A stretch of DNA of 64,000 nt from Siphonodentalium dalli (GCA_032622095.1 CP136064.1:219248205-219312204); one strand, 5' to 3'. Numbered from the stretch's first letter, positions 33,648-46,084 are shown. A program made the numbers and translations. Notes: generated by a model from the letters alone, not told the origin.

Positions 33648-36600
33648 CTGAAAAGGGAGATAATTTATGGTGATTATGAGTATTTAACTATGAAAACATT
33701 TTGAAGCTGTTTTTATATTAACCCTTTCATGACGGGAGCTGCGCTGTTGCAGCATTAAAGATCCTGTACCAGTGCATTCTTTTATATATGCGAGTCTCCC
33801 ATAGCGAGCCTCGCATATATAAGACAATCGACTGGCTTACAAGGTCAAGGTAAATATTGTTAGGCCAATGTATCCTCTTATGGGAGAATCACATATATGA
33901 GAGAATGTATTGGCACAGGGTTTTCACAAAATTTCAGGAAGCTCCAGTCACAAAGGGTTAAAGATGGCATAGCTCTTCCCTAAACTTTCTGTATTGATTC
34001 AGCAAATAATTCTGAGTCATAGAGGCCAGCTGCTAACAGGAGTTTATCATTAAAAAGTAATTTTCTCCTGGGACAGGAAATGTTGCTATTTTAGAACATT
34101 CACTATTTAACTATGATGTGCGCATGGTTTGTTTTATTGATAATCTATCTTTTAAACTCGAAGCATGATCCAATTGGGCTGAAGTACAATTCAATTACTC
34201 TGAATTTATTTTTAAATACACTGAAGCTCAATGCAGTGCAATTGATTGAGCCTCGTAAGAATGGCTAATAAATATGAATTTGGCCATCCGTACAAATCTA
34301 TACCTATTTTTGTCGGTGGACGCTGGGTATCATTCTGCCAGACTAGTCTGTCTTCTGGTTTCTTGAACGGCTCCGACCTCGATGTGAAGCAGTTCTGGTG
34401 GTAAATACTAACCACACTCTTCCTTCTCTCTGACATTCTGTTTATTTTGATTCTGAATTGATCAAAACATGACATTGAATATGACATTGGTGTTCATGAT
34501 TACCAGTGCAACATGAATATTTTAACAGCATACCCACCGCCAACGCCGCCCGTATCTTTAACCACAGCAGAATTATTGGTAATTTTACAGAATTTAGTCG
34601 GAAATATGGCTTGGGTATGCTGTTAAAATATTCAATCCGTCAAAAACTGCCATAAACAGAAAGAATAGTAAAATATAGACAGACTTTGTTCTTAGACAAA
34701 TAAGAAATATGGCATAAACAGTATGTTATTGTCAAATGTTTTTCCTTTTGTTATGTAAACAAAAGCGAAAAACGTTAACAGAACCTGGCTTTTGTTTAGA
34801 TCTGGGTATGTAAACATAAAGAGCGTTATTTGTTACTGTTTTCCTGATATGGAAATAATAAAGAGCGTTTATATCATTTGTCTGTGATTAACCAATAGAA
34901 TTGCGCTGTGTTGTGTAAACAGAAGCAAACATTCTTGTTTACGTACATCATCGTACATCTTGACGACAATATACTATTTACGCGCTGATTATGTTTGGCA
35001 TATGAACAAAACTATATATATTTTAATATTTCTTCCGTTGATGGCGATTTGAACAAATATGAATATTTCTACAACAAATGCCACCCGTGCCTTTAATGAG
35101 TTGATTAGTTAGAGCATTACTGTATTAAAGTCACCCTGTCCGATTTGACCACCATCTGTCCGTTTTTGATAACAGAAAATAAGTAGATCGACCCACAAGC
35201 ACATTAATAGGATATCGAGTTTGAAATGAGGAAATTCAAATGTTTTGAATTTGAAGGCTAGTGTGGTCCATATTTCTTGTCTGGGTAAAATGAATCAAGC
35301 ACATTATGAGTGACCTTGCTTGAGGATCACAACTTGGCCGAGAATTGAACACTGTTTGATTTTACAGTCTCACTGCTTTAATCCTACCAAGCCGCTGTTG
35401 CTGGGAATGGGAAATCATATCACTGCATTGACAGAGCTATAAGCCAAACACTTTAGTCATCAACTGCCCCATATTAGAAAGGCTCTCTCAAATATATAAA
35501 ATATAGTTGCTACATTCTTAGTTGGATGAACTTTGATGCCATGAATTAAACATCACTATATCAGCTTACGCTACGAAAGGAAAAGAACCTTGCTACTCCC
35601 GCCCCGCCCTTGCAAATTCATAATATACATAAGGAAATTGCCCTTTTAACATGTGCCCCCTTCCCCTTCAGTTCTTCCACTGATAACTATAATTATTATA
35701 TGACATTATTGCTCAGAATGTCCTGTTATTGAAGTATGTGAAGATCGCTTCAATTTGCCCTTGAAACGAGCAATATCATTTTGCAACATCACCAGTCCTA
35801 GTAATAGCATTTTACGGCATTACTCTGCTAAATAATGTGCAGATATCAATTTTTGTGATGTCACTCATTTGAAAGAGTTGTCAATCTTACACTGTTACTA
35901 AAAGCTAGACGATATAATTAATAAATAGGATATTACTTGGTTGGTTTGATATTATAGGCCTGATATCAGTCCTCGGTAACCTCTTATCAGCCTTCGACCT
36001 TCTGTCTCAGGCTGATATGAGGTTACCTTGGGCTAATATCTGGCCTAATATCAAACCAACCAAGTAACATCCTACTGTTATTATATTTTCATCAAATTAT
36101 GATTGTATCGCTGCTCACAGAGGACCGAACTTGTTATTCCACACCCATTGACGTGAGGCACATGTATTCAACGGAATCCCAGCCATTGAATACATATTAG
36201 TGTATACCTCTAGTGGAATACAAGCCGGAACACTTCCTGTTGACATTGTAGCCAAGAAAGATGACGTACATTACGTCGATCATCCGCTTCCGGTGATCCC
36301 CCCATAATTATTGGTTATTTGTCAGACTTAAATCACAATAAAGGTAGCTATATAGTAACAATGAAGGTGACATTCATGGATTGAACTTATCTGACTGAAC
36401 GGTGTAGAATAAATACAGAACACAACTTGCATCATAATCTTGAATCTTTTATCGAGCTATGCTCTCGCGAAATATATCCTTGCACCATCCGCAACTCATT
36501 CGATAAAAGAGTCTCGATTAAGATGCGCGTCGTGTTCTGTCTATTTATTCCACTGAAGATGTTATCCTACTCTCATCATGATGTCATGTTTTTGTATCAT

Positions 36601-39541
36601 TCTGTATCATGCATGTTATATTAACAGAAAGGGCTGGCGATGTTGAAGCTTTAAGAACGTGTTTGGTCTAACCATGTGTTTCATTGAGGTCTGGGTTGTA
36701 ACAAACTAATATAATAAACACAACAATTAACTGTTCTGAGCAGTGCATGGTTTTTCTCATCATGAAATTCAAGGATTATTAGCACCTCTGAAAATAATCC
36801 TCTGCATCTCATCTGAGAACAAAAACTTCTCAGGACAGTTAACTATTATCTATTTATTATAAACCCCACTTTTGAAGAAAACTAGATTGACTGGTCAGTT
36901 TGATGCATGCAATGATCTGTCATAGGTATTATGATCTCAATGAAGTTTTGAATGGAGGTTGTCACCAGTAATGTTCTCATTTTTATGTGTACCCATACCA
37001 TAGTATGGTACACATAGTGTCGACGTCTGGATTTACCACTCGCCGTTCGTCCGTCCGTCTGTCTGTCGTACCGTAGACACTTTACGTGTAATGCGATAAC
37101 TCAAACATTTTCAATCCGATCAGAACCAAATTTTGTATATGGGTTTCTCAGCCCAAAATACAGATTGAGTTCGATTTGGGTTTGATCAGAATTTTGTTAC
37201 CGAGTTATGGCCCTTTTTCAACTTAGAGTTTTCACGCATGCTGCCATAACTCAAACATCTTTTATATGATTGGAACAAAATTTGGTATGTAGGTTTGGCA
37301 GCCCAAAATACAGATTGAGTTCGAATATGGGTTTGATCGGATTTATTTGAAAGGAGTTATGGCCCTTTTTCAACAAAAAATAAAAATAATTTGATTTTTT
37401 TTAGATTTAACTCCTTGCTCAATTTAAAAAAAACAAATATTAAATTTTTTTTTTTACTTTTATTATAATAATAAAAAATAACAATAATAAAAAAAATAAC
37501 AATAATAAAAACAAACATATTTTTCCAATGTAATAAGCAAATAAATGGAGTTGCTATGATGTTTATCTACTTAATTTCTTAACTATTTTGTCTTTAACTG
37601 CTATGGTGCTTCTCTCTGACTATGGATTGAGCTTTATCATTCTATAAGACATATCTGTGTTGGAGTGACCTAATAGGTTGAAATCGAATGCCACATCTGT
37701 ATTCCTATGGTGTTTATGTGAGCATGGTGCCCAGTAAGTGTGATTCCACTTGTGAACCTGATAGTAAGGTGTGAATTGTTGAAACTTTTGCACTCATGAA
37801 AAGGTTGGTGTAATGATTTATAAAAATAGCTAATCGCTATCGCCAAGGTATGGGTTAACATCTGCCGATCATGATCGGCCTCTCGTTCTGTTCTATAGTT
37901 TATCATCTGCACCCTATCTATATCTAATTTGGCACAATTAGGCAACAGTATGTCTAAAAAACAAATTGTGGTGCATGCAAAATCTGGTTATTAAAGAAAT
38001 CATGTCATCTCTATTCCGAGTCCATGTTTATGATGGTTACACAATCTACAGTAATGCCCTAAGTAATCGACTCCTTAACCACAGCAGAATTATGGGTAAC
38101 TTTTCAGGATTTAGTCGGAAATATTGCTTGTTGCCATTCATCGGAAAGCTCTTGTACATCTCCTATTGCCTGACTGTTGTAGTGGAATCAGTTTTCCCTG
38201 ATCATTGTGGTGTGATAGTAATCATTTACCTTACCCCAGTCACCAGCATGTGGATATAGATTTTTGCAATCCATTCAAAGATATTATTTTCACCTCTGGC
38301 ACTGTCGGCTGTTAATCAATAGCGAGAAATATAAACTGTTCGTGTCTCACTCATATGAATTCTCATGCCTCATACATGAGTAATCTTAAACGGACATGAC
38401 TAATTTGAACCTTAAAAATTATGTCTACAGAATCATGTTGATAAATTTGAGCCGTCATATCAAAACTAGTCATAAGTCGAAAAATTTATTATTTGACTTA
38501 TGTGTTTTGTGGTCAAAAGTTATAGGATTTTGAATGTCAGTCTCAGCATGAACCAGACAAAAAAATAAGCTAAATTCTGAATAAATATACATCGCTATAT
38601 GTCCAAATTTCAAAAGCACTTTAATAGATACAAACTTCACTTTATACTACTTTATGTCGACAATAGAACTATATACAAATGTGTCAAAAACAAAAATCAT
38701 AATTTTTCGTATTATTGTTTTTTTTTTTTTATTTGACATGTTTTCTCAGTATTAAAAATCCCGACTTATGACTGTTTTTGAAGTAGCGATCACAAATACA
38801 CAAAATACTAATCTCCAGGTTTGATATACTCTTGAACAAAATTGCCCAAGTGATAACAATTTTCCAATTTTTTTTTGCACAGAAGTGAGATAAACGCTCT
38901 TTAGTTTACAGTGATATCATTTCCCTGTGGAATAAATGAACCCTCTCTGCGGTTTGTCCTGCACAACAGTGTCGTTAATTGGCCAACTGGAAGCATGGGT
39001 TATGTCATGTGACTACATATCTTGAAACTCGGTAAAATAAGTATAGATAGAAGAATATATTTAACAAAACTAGTATTTTCAAATAAATATCTGGATATTT
39101 ATTTTATGCACTATCAGGAATTTCATTGAGGTAATATGATCACACGCTAGCGTAATAAACGAACCAAAGAAAAACCACTCATATGAGGGTAGCTGTGGCT
39201 TTTTTTTTCATCAAAATCAGTTTATAGATTCTCTGGTATTCCCTCCAAATAAGATTCACATAAGGCTATATTTCCTGGGTTTGTCGAATGAATGGACCCA
39301 ATCGTAATTTCGAGTATAAATTAGGCAAATCGTACTTCCGGGTAGTCTTGATCGACAGCTAGACTATTCTTGGTTATAAACTACTAGTACCAACATCAAA
39401 GTGAAAATAGTTATACCTTGTCGAGAGGGGAATGGGAACATCTTTAATGAATTTAACCAATTTATTTCTTGTCTTGACACTGGGTGAGTATTGCGGCGGA
39501 GATACTATACCGAGAAGCGTGTCCATTTCATAGCTGTTCAT
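33373..39541 (-). CDS. Unrecognised 177-aa basic protein, complete 3-exon gene
   Basis: Join complement 39541-39417, 34437-34304, 33647-33373: 534 nt, 177 residues plus TAA. Start: the first ATG after an in-frame TGA upstream, beginning MNSYEMDTLLGIVSPPQYSP. Junctions are GT-AG and phase-consistent (AG+A gives Arg42; G+AT gives Asp87). Residues 1-42 are mixed and hydrophobic. Residues 43-86 contain SERRKSVVSIYHQNCF and FKKPEDRLVWQNDTQRPPTK. Residues 88-177 contain RRRHTGCYCSTDPEIAAQFH and end in a Lys/Arg-rich tail (YLKKYLREKRRKENKG, PKKKTADKAK). I see no signal peptide or membrane segment. I do not recognise the family. The pattern of short motifs plus a basic tail would fit a nucleic-acid- or microtubule-associated protein, but that is a guess. 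The 5 kb first intron holds palindromes, repeats and part of a C element. Confidence 0.72.
33718..33961 (+). mobile_element. Family A MITE just beyond the 177-aa gene's last acceptor
   Basis: TTAACCCTTTCATGACGGGA to CCAGTCACAAAGGGTTAA, with both hairpins. It lies in intron 2, about 70 bp upstream (transcript sense) of the exon 3 acceptor. Confidence 0.82.
34304..34437 (-). CDS. Exon 2 of the 177-aa gene
   Basis: Acceptor AATAAACAG, donor ATAG followed by GTATAG. 134 nt, entered in phase 2 and left in phase 1, which fits both neighbouring exons. Its first full codon is ATG, so taken alone it could be mistaken for the gene start. Confidence 0.7.
34557..35126. mobile_element. Chimeric family C element with about 480 bp inside
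   Basis: C-type left arm from TTAACCACAGCAGAATTATT to ATATGGCTTG, then foreign sequence, then the C-type right end GATTAGTTAGAGCATTACTG. GAATATTTTAACAGCATACC at 34515 is repeated inverted at 34613, so the left end was rearranged. Confidence 0.6.
35300..35400 (+). repeat. SINE-body-like repeat
   Basis: GTGACCTTGCTTGAGGATCA and CAACTTGGCC resemble 45480-45530. Short and diverged. Confidence 0.4.
35927..36073. repeat. 147-bp palindrome
   Basis: AGGATATTACTTGGTTGGTT at the left is mirrored by AACCAACCAAGTAACATCCT; the inner arms GGCCTGATATCAG and GGTAACCTC also pair. Probably a MITE remnant in intron 1 of the 177-aa gene. Confidence 0.85.
36305..36545 (-). repeat. Family H dispersed repeat, inverted copy
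   Basis: Reverse complement of 909-1170, including CTTGCATCATAATCTTGAAT. The ORF here is repeat sequence. Confidence 0.65.
36977..37390 (+). repeat. Family G repeat
   Basis: CCGTCCGTCTGTCTGTCG tract followed by two diverged units, each with GCCCAAAATACAGATTGAGT and TTATGGCCCTTTTTCAAC. Related sequence at 41750-42060 and 32309. Confidence 0.7.
37380..37530. repeat. A/T low-complexity tract
   Basis: Runs of T and A with AATAATAAAAA-type units. Confidence 0.85.
38047..38153. mobile_element. Half of a family C element
   Basis: TACAGTAATGCCCTAAGTAA through CATCGGAAAGCTCT, then unrelated sequence; the break is close to the hairpin centre. Confidence 0.88.
39417..39541 (-). CDS. Exon 1 of the 177-aa gene
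   Basis: Begins at the ATG at 39541-39539; an in-frame TGA lies 18 nt further upstream, so this is the likely initiation exon. Donor is CGACAAG followed by GTATAA. Encodes 41 residues plus two bases of Arg42, including SPSVKTRNKLVKFIKDVPIP. Confidence 0.68.
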
Positions 39542-41627
39542 TTCATTCAAAGGTGTCACCGTGTGATTTCAACGAAAATAGACGAACAACGTCGTCATGT
39601 AACTTTTCCCATTGACCGAGTTCGTCTGAATGTATCTTCTGCTTTGTTCATAACTATGTGTTCCTTTCAATTCCAGAAAATAGTAGATTTATGGATTATC
39701 ACATGCATGTATGTACTATATAGTCTTATGATAACAATTAATTTCTTATTAAATATGGTGTTTCGCACAGTACCACACCGTACCAAGTGCTGTGCATTAA
39801 TTGCCCACCTTCGCACAGTAGAACGGTAAATTCGTGATGACTTTCTTATTATATTTTACATCAGGAATTTCGAGGTCACTTTTCACTCACCCCGATGTGT
39901 AGACTGTAGTTACTATAGTGTCGTTATTTATTGTGTCTTATTTTCTCAATAAAAGGTAAACTAACGCTACGAATGAACTTACATTGTAATTCAATATTCA
40001 TAATTCTCATTTGCAATACCAGTAATCGAAAGACACAGTAACAAGATTTTCCAATTACGACATTAATACTTTAAGCCCACCGATCTACTGTGCGACAAAA
40101 GCGCTCGCGAAATTCAAAACAGCGGCGTCATATTAGATAATAATTGGTGACGACACAAAATCAGATATAGTCTTTTTACGACCCATAGCATCTGGCTTTG
40201 GTTCGTTATTAGTTCTCCTTGTTTTCCAATAGGAATAGGGGTGAAAGAATGGACCATTCTGGACTTTCAACCATCCCAGGGTTAGCTCCCCACAGAACTA
40301 CCACTTCCAAATAGGAATACCCCATTGTCACATATCATAAAACGCAAATGGAATTGCGTAATGTCATCAAACAATAGAGACCTTTCACAAAATTACTATT
40401 ACGGATAGGATAGATAACCCTAGTAAGGTGGACACCATCACAATTTACCTACGATGGTTATTTGGAGAGGCGGCATATACCCACTATATTCAGTTGTACA
40501 TATATTTGATCTTTCAGATCCCATGTTCTTATCCATGTGTCATACGCCACACAGATAATATTAGAGTATCCCCAAGCAGAACCAGTGGCACATCCTTGAC
40601 ACATCTGCACATAATTAAACTGAGTGGGGTGTATTTCATCTCATGTAAGAACCCCCATGCATAAAGATTGAATTTTGGCAGGATATTGTCCATAAACGTA
40701 ATCGGATTTTGCAAAATGTCTCTATTGTTCATTAAAAGATGTTGTCTAGCTGAAAATTCCAATCTAGCATGGAAGATAGAAATTGTCCTTACCCGTATAT
40801 TTAAATATGACCGATATCAAGCATAAATTATATGATCTTCAGACAAAGAGTTATTTCAGTTGGAAAATTTCCCATGTTTGTGGGGAGGGATTTTGGTTCA
40901 AGAGAATCACATACCAAATCAATGAGATGTTCGTAAGAAGAATCTTGTGATATTCATTATATCTTGAGAAATCCTGATCAGATGTTTTCTAACACCGAGT
41001 TAAGTGATCTTACCTTAGAATATCTAGAATAAAACCCTCAGGTCATTTTGAATATACTGTCAGTTTGTCATGATCATTAATATAATAAATTATTAGTGCT
41101 TTTGGAACAATATCAGAAACTAAGAAAACATTTTACATACTTGTGTAACTCCCAATAGTTCTTTTCTTGAATAATGTTAATATTTGCTAAGATTTATGGA
41201 TAGTTCTGATAATGAATGCACTTCCTGGGTTCTCCCCGTGACATGACATCCATGTTCAAGTACGGTAAAGATCGCCCCGACACTGAGTTGATCTTAACTT
41301 ATATTATCTACACTATAACCCTCAGGTCATTCTGCCTCTACTATCACACTCATTAATATTAGATTAATAGTGAATTTTGGAACTATACCAGCTATTAAGT
41401 AATGATTTTACCATACCTCAGTAGCTACCAATAGTTCCTTCTGGGAATAATCCACCTTGAAGAATAATTACACAGATCACCTTGCAGTGATATCAATATT
41501 TACCAAACTTAAGGTCTATGGATACTCAATTTATAGAGCAGGAAGTGATAGCATGCCTTGGAAAATTTTAACACAAAACTTACTGCAGAATAATGTTTAA
41601 TTTTAGAATACTTTAATAGCTATTAAA
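39542..41627. other. Upstream region of the 177-aa gene and intergenic DNA
   Basis: No gene recognised. 40905-41180 and 41240-41460 are diverged copies of each other (ATAAAACCCTCAGGTCATT / ATAACCCTCAGGTCATTC, and CCAATAGTTC in both). The promoter of the 177-aa gene should lie just above 39541, but I see no distinctive element. Confidence 0.45.
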
Positions 41628-41745
41628 GATGCATTATCTGAATTAACGCTCATAAATTACTATTTCTTTGGCTTCGGGGGTAAAAAATATTTGATTTTAG
41701 TCAAGGAACCCACCCATCAAAGCTCAGAGTGATCAGATATCAATT
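41628..41745 (+). repeat. Family I repeat
   Basis: Reverse complement of 59113-59244; shared TTTGGCTTCGGGGGTAAAAA and AACCCACCCATCAAAGCTCA. Confidence 0.8.
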
Positions 41746-41749
41746 TTTA

Positions 41750-42060
41750 TACGCCCTTTTTGAAAAAAGGTCGTATTATGTAATCAGTCTGTCCGTCCAT
41801 CTGTCCGTCTGTCTGCCGTCCATTAACATTTTTGGTTTCCGATCGATAACTCCAGTTTGGATAATTTGATCTGAACCAAAGTTGGTATGTGTATTTCCCA
41901 GCTAAAGATACAGGCCAAGTTCGAATATGGGTTCCGTCCAATTATTTTTACATGAGTTACGGCCCTTTTTAGGGGTATATCAGATATTCTTCAAATGTAA
42001 GCCCAAAGTATTATTTTATTTTGCAGTAGTACAATTCGAAATAGCTAAAGGGCGTATTTG
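41750..42060 (+). repeat. Family G repeat
   Basis: TACGCCCTTTTTGAAAAAAG, a CTGTCCGTC tract, then CAGGCCAAGTTCGAATATGG and GAGTTACGGCCC, as in the copy at 36977. Confidence 0.7.
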
Positions 42061-42869
42061 GCCATGCCCTATCGATGCTCTTGTTGAAGTTATTTCTCGA
42101 GATGTGCAATTATTTGTGGCCCAGAAAAAAGTCATCAATGCATGGTCTCAGACAAAATTGCAGATGAAGATGGATAACTCTAAAATCAAGTGGTAATTTG
42201 TGAAACTCGAGTGATAATACAGTGATATTTTGTAGAACAAAATGTTGATAAATAACACGTTTTGGGAAATTTGATACCATAGTTGACAGTGGTTAGCATT
42301 ATTTTTTGCAATTAATCGATTCTGATGACTAAAGCGTATTTTGAAGAAATGTTGTTTTTGTTGTATCTTGATGGTATGGGGAACGTCTGATTGGAGGGAG
42401 TACTTTTAATAATTGAAGAAATATTGCCAAAAAATCTCTTCTGTAGACATTTTTTTCTTCGTCAACAAAATATTTACTTGAGTAAACCTGGGCTCATGCT
42501 TACCTCAGACTGCTAAATTTGTCAAAGGTTTCAGTGTTCTTCAGAAATATTATCAGAATGGATATTATTTTAGCCAAAATGCACATATCAGTGATGGTTA
42601 TATTTATTTTCCTATACACTGATGTTTGTCTAATAATATTTCCCAAAAATTTAGTATCGATTGTCCTTAAAATTTGTGTTTAAATCCTTTATTAGTGATA
42701 TGATAAATTTCCCAGTGATCTACATGTAGATTATATACACTTTATGAAATGTGATACGAAAAAATTGCAATAGTCCCAGGTTATTTTCATACCCTTGTAA
42801 CCATGTAGAAAACCTCTGCTTTCCCTTCATGAAGTGATATGATAAATTGGCTAGCACTCTATATGTTAT

Positions 42870-43773
42870 CAAGTCCGAGTTTAGTGTGCATGTCATTTAC
42901 AGAATGAGGTCCCCAGAGAGTGAATTTAGTGACGCTATCCCGCATATCTTATGGGAAGTTTTTTACCCTGTGCCAATGCATTCTCTTATATATGCGAGTC
43001 GACCATAGGTCGCCTCGCATATATAAGAGAATGCATTGGCCTAAATTTTTTTTACAATTTTAATAATTTTTTCTTGTATTCTTTAACAATTTTATAATTT
43101 CACCCATACAGAGCCCCAGACAAACATGAGCAGAGCAGACAACACTCTTCTATATGCTTCTATATATGTGTGGGGCTCCCTGCAGGGTAATGGATGTTTT
43201 TTATTTTATGTCCTAAAAATTGTCAGAAACATTTATTTAAAAAAAATGATAAAAAATTGTTAGGCCAATGCATTCTCTTATATATGCGAGGCGACCTATG
43301 GTCGACTCGCATATATAAGAGAATGCATTGGCACAGGGTTAAAAAAAATTCAAATTAACATTGTTTTAGTTACTTTTTCCCTTCTGGGTTTCTATATCCC
43401 CAAATTTGCAGAAGATAAAATGCATAATAGAGGTGACTAATGGGTGAATGTCAAAAACTTCAACTGGAGAAATTCCATCTGATCCTAGGTCTCCCATAGC
43501 AGTTGAGACCTAAGCAGAATGAGGTTCCTTAAGAAGGGTAAATTTGGTGATGCTAGCCCATCATGCATGATAGTGTCACTAAATTCATCACAATTTTCAA
43601 CATTTGGAAACTTCAATCTGAGAGTATGTCTCCCTTAGCAGTGAGGTCATGCAGAATGAGGTCCCCAGAGGGTGAATTTGGTGATGCTAGCCCACTATGC
43701 GGGATAGCGTCACTAAATTCACCCTCTGGGGACCTCATTCTGCAAATGACAGGCACACTGAACTCAGACTTGT
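42870..43773. mobile_element. Family D element carrying an inserted A2 core
   Basis: CAAGTCCGAGTTTAGTGTGC to ACACTGAACTCAGACTTG. The first hairpin is broken; D linker sequence resumes at 43345. The distal part holds two successive right-hand hairpins (43515 and 43650), suggesting recombination between D copies. Confidence 0.75.
42970..43341. mobile_element. A2-type hairpin pair without usual termini
   Basis: ACCCTGTGCCAATGCATTCT to AGAATGCATTGGCACAGGGT, an overall inverted repeat holding two GTCGACC-loop hairpins and an AT-rich spacer. No TTAACCC ends flank it. Confidence 0.78.
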
Positions 43774-44027
43774 ATGTTATATATATTCATGTAACCATGT
43801 GGTATTCCCCTATGCTTCCTGGTCCATCTCCTCCTGATATCCTGGATTGATTCCCGGAATCCATTGATCCATATAACTGCAGACCCTCCTATATCAATGT
43901 GACATTTGTTATTGTTAATAAATCATGTAATAAATCCTATTGTCTGCCACCATAGACTCGAGGGTTTTGAGGTATTATTTGGCATGATATTTAGATAAGA
44001 TTTGATGGTATTAACCCTTTCTATGCT

Positions 44028-44458
44028 CAAGCCTGCAAATAGTGTGTCTGTCATTTGCAGAATGTCCCCAAAGAGTGAATATAGTGATGCTAACCCGCAC
44101 AGTGGGCTAGCATAACCAAATTCATCCTCTTGGGACCTCATTCTGCTTAGGCCTCATCTTCTGGGAAGTATCTATAGTCTCAAATTAACATTATTTTTAG
44201 TAACTTTTTCCCTTCTGGGAAGTTTCTATATCCCCCCATAATTTGCAGAAGATAAAGTGCATAATCGAGGTGACTAATTGGTGAGCATCACCAACTTCAA
44301 CTGGGGAACTTCAATCTGATCCTAGGTCTCCCATAGAAGTTGAGACCTAAGCAGAATGAGGTTCCCAGAGTATAAATATGGTGATGCTAGCCTGCCATGT
44401 GAGACAGTGTCACTAAACTCACCCTCTGGGGACCTCATTCTGCAAATGACACACACTA
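44028..44458. mobile_element. Family D element, full, next to a B fragment
   Basis: CAAGCCTGCAAATAGTGTGT to CAAATGACACACACTA. It directly follows TTAACCCTTTCTATGCT (family B start), so it may have landed in a B copy. Confidence 0.8.
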
Positions 44459-44559
44459 TAATAATAATAATAAAAGGTCGGCTGACCAGTGTCCCCCGAC
44501 AACGTGGCAAGTCGATGCCGCTTTGTTAAAGAAATAAAAAAAAATGTTGAAATGTTCTA

Positions 44560-45250
44560 AGTCGAACAGAGTCGAAAGGGTTAATAATTCCGTAAAAAAA
44601 AAAAAATTCCGTCATCTATATACACATCTCCAATATGTGGGTAACAATACTCTGAAGTTTCAAAAATATCTACGATCAAAACAGTAGGAGGAGTTGATTA
44701 CACCATGAAGGTACCCTCAAACAAAAAATTATAAAAATGTTTTTCAAAGTCGAAAGGCCCATAACTCTGGGAAAAAACATCAGATCAAACTCAAATTCGA
44801 ACTTTACCTGTATTTTGATATGAACGACCCACAAAAAAACAGAATTTCCAATTAAACAATCCAAACTTGAGTTATCATCCAGAAACCAAAGAAAAAACGA
44901 AGAAAATAACACTGGGAAAAATCATCGGATCAAACTAAAATTTGAACTCAACCTGTATCTTGATATGACTGATCCACATTAAAACGGTATTTGCAATTAA
45001 AGGATCCCAACTTGAGATATCATCCGGAAACCGAAAAAGTGAGAAATGTTCTAAGTAAAAAAAAAAAGTTGAAAAAAGGGAAATAACTCCATAAAAGAAC
45101 ATCAGATCAAACCCAGAATTGCAGAGCACCTGTGTTCTTGGTTGAGACACCTACATCATACCAAGTTTCAATCAAATTGGATGATCATTACTGGAGTTAT
45201 AACTCCGGACGCACGGACGGGGCTGATTACAATAGTCCCCCAAAAATAAT
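44560..45250. repeat. Family L repeat, 3 diverged units
   Basis: Units carry AACATCAGATCAAACTCAAA-type and CCTGTAT(T/C)TTGATATGA-type blocks, ending near CGGACGCACGGACGGGGC. A two-unit relative is at 54722-55085. Confidence 0.6.
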
Positions 45251-45399
45251 TTTTTCGGGGGACAATAATGACCAGTTTTATATAGAGATTAACCAATTAC
45301 TTGCTCTAACACGCTTGGTACAATATTACCCCAGTCATTTGTACAAGCTAACCAATGAACCGGCTTCAGCCATTGCAGGCGCTACTCTAGTTTGATCAG

Positions 45400-45676
45400 A
45401 ACATGCTCTGATACTCATCAGTATGACAAGCTGACTGGTACTCGTTTAACGCATGAGTGATGCGAAGCCGACACAGTACCAGCGACCTTGCACAAGGGTC
45501 ACAACTTGGCGCGGATTTTGAAACCGAGCAATCCGACAATTGCACGTTGCTCAAAGCGGCCAAAACACTGCTGTGGAGACTCAATGACCGGCGGCACACT
45601 GCGAAACCATATCGGTGTGTTTACAGCGAATACAAGTCCGACATGCTAACCACTGGACCACGGAGCTCCACACTAT
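45400..45676 (-). mobile_element. tRNA-derived SINE (probable)
   Basis: On the minus strand it starts GGAGCTCCGTGGTCCAGTGG followed by TTAGCATGTCGGACTTG, a tRNA-like A-box region; a degraded B box may lie downstream. The body contains GTTGTGACCCTTG, also seen near 35310. Confidence 0.55.
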
Positions 45677-45685
45677 TTGTAGGCT

Positions 45686-45918
45686 TGTCTATACTAAATA
45701 CTCACTGACAAGTAGTTCCCTCAGGAAATGTTCAGTTAATAAGTTATTATCTGAACATTTCGCACCAATGATTCAGATTTATTCTGGACTAACAATAAAT
45801 TTTTCTTATGGCTATCATCTGTTTATTTTCCCTGAACACCCATCTAATGAATAATAGACTAATCCAATGTATACTTTTATAACTGAGTGGGAGAATCCAT
45901 TTAGTTTAGAAGGGGTTA
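45686..45918 (+). mobile_element. Family B MITE
   Basis: TCTATACTAAATACTCACTG to TTTAGAAGGGGTTAA; the left TTAACCC is lost. Confidence 0.75.
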
Positions 45919-46084
45919 AAGTGAAACATGTCATCAAGCCTCAAATTAAACCTAATCATTACTTGCTTTTTTCACATTTTGGGTTTCACAATAGATTGAT
46001 AAATACATGGAATACTAATATACAAACTATATTTGCCCTGGATATTAGTATTAAAGTGATTTTGTACTGAAATTAACCCCAATC

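Noticed and set aside
36427-36624. Plus-strand ORF beginning MHHNLESFIELCSREIYP
   Set aside because: Lies in the H repeat; no splice partners or recognisable domain.
39491-39829. Plus-strand 112-aa ORF
   Set aside because: Antisense to exon 1 of the 177-aa gene for part of its length and without domain signature; treated as a shadow.
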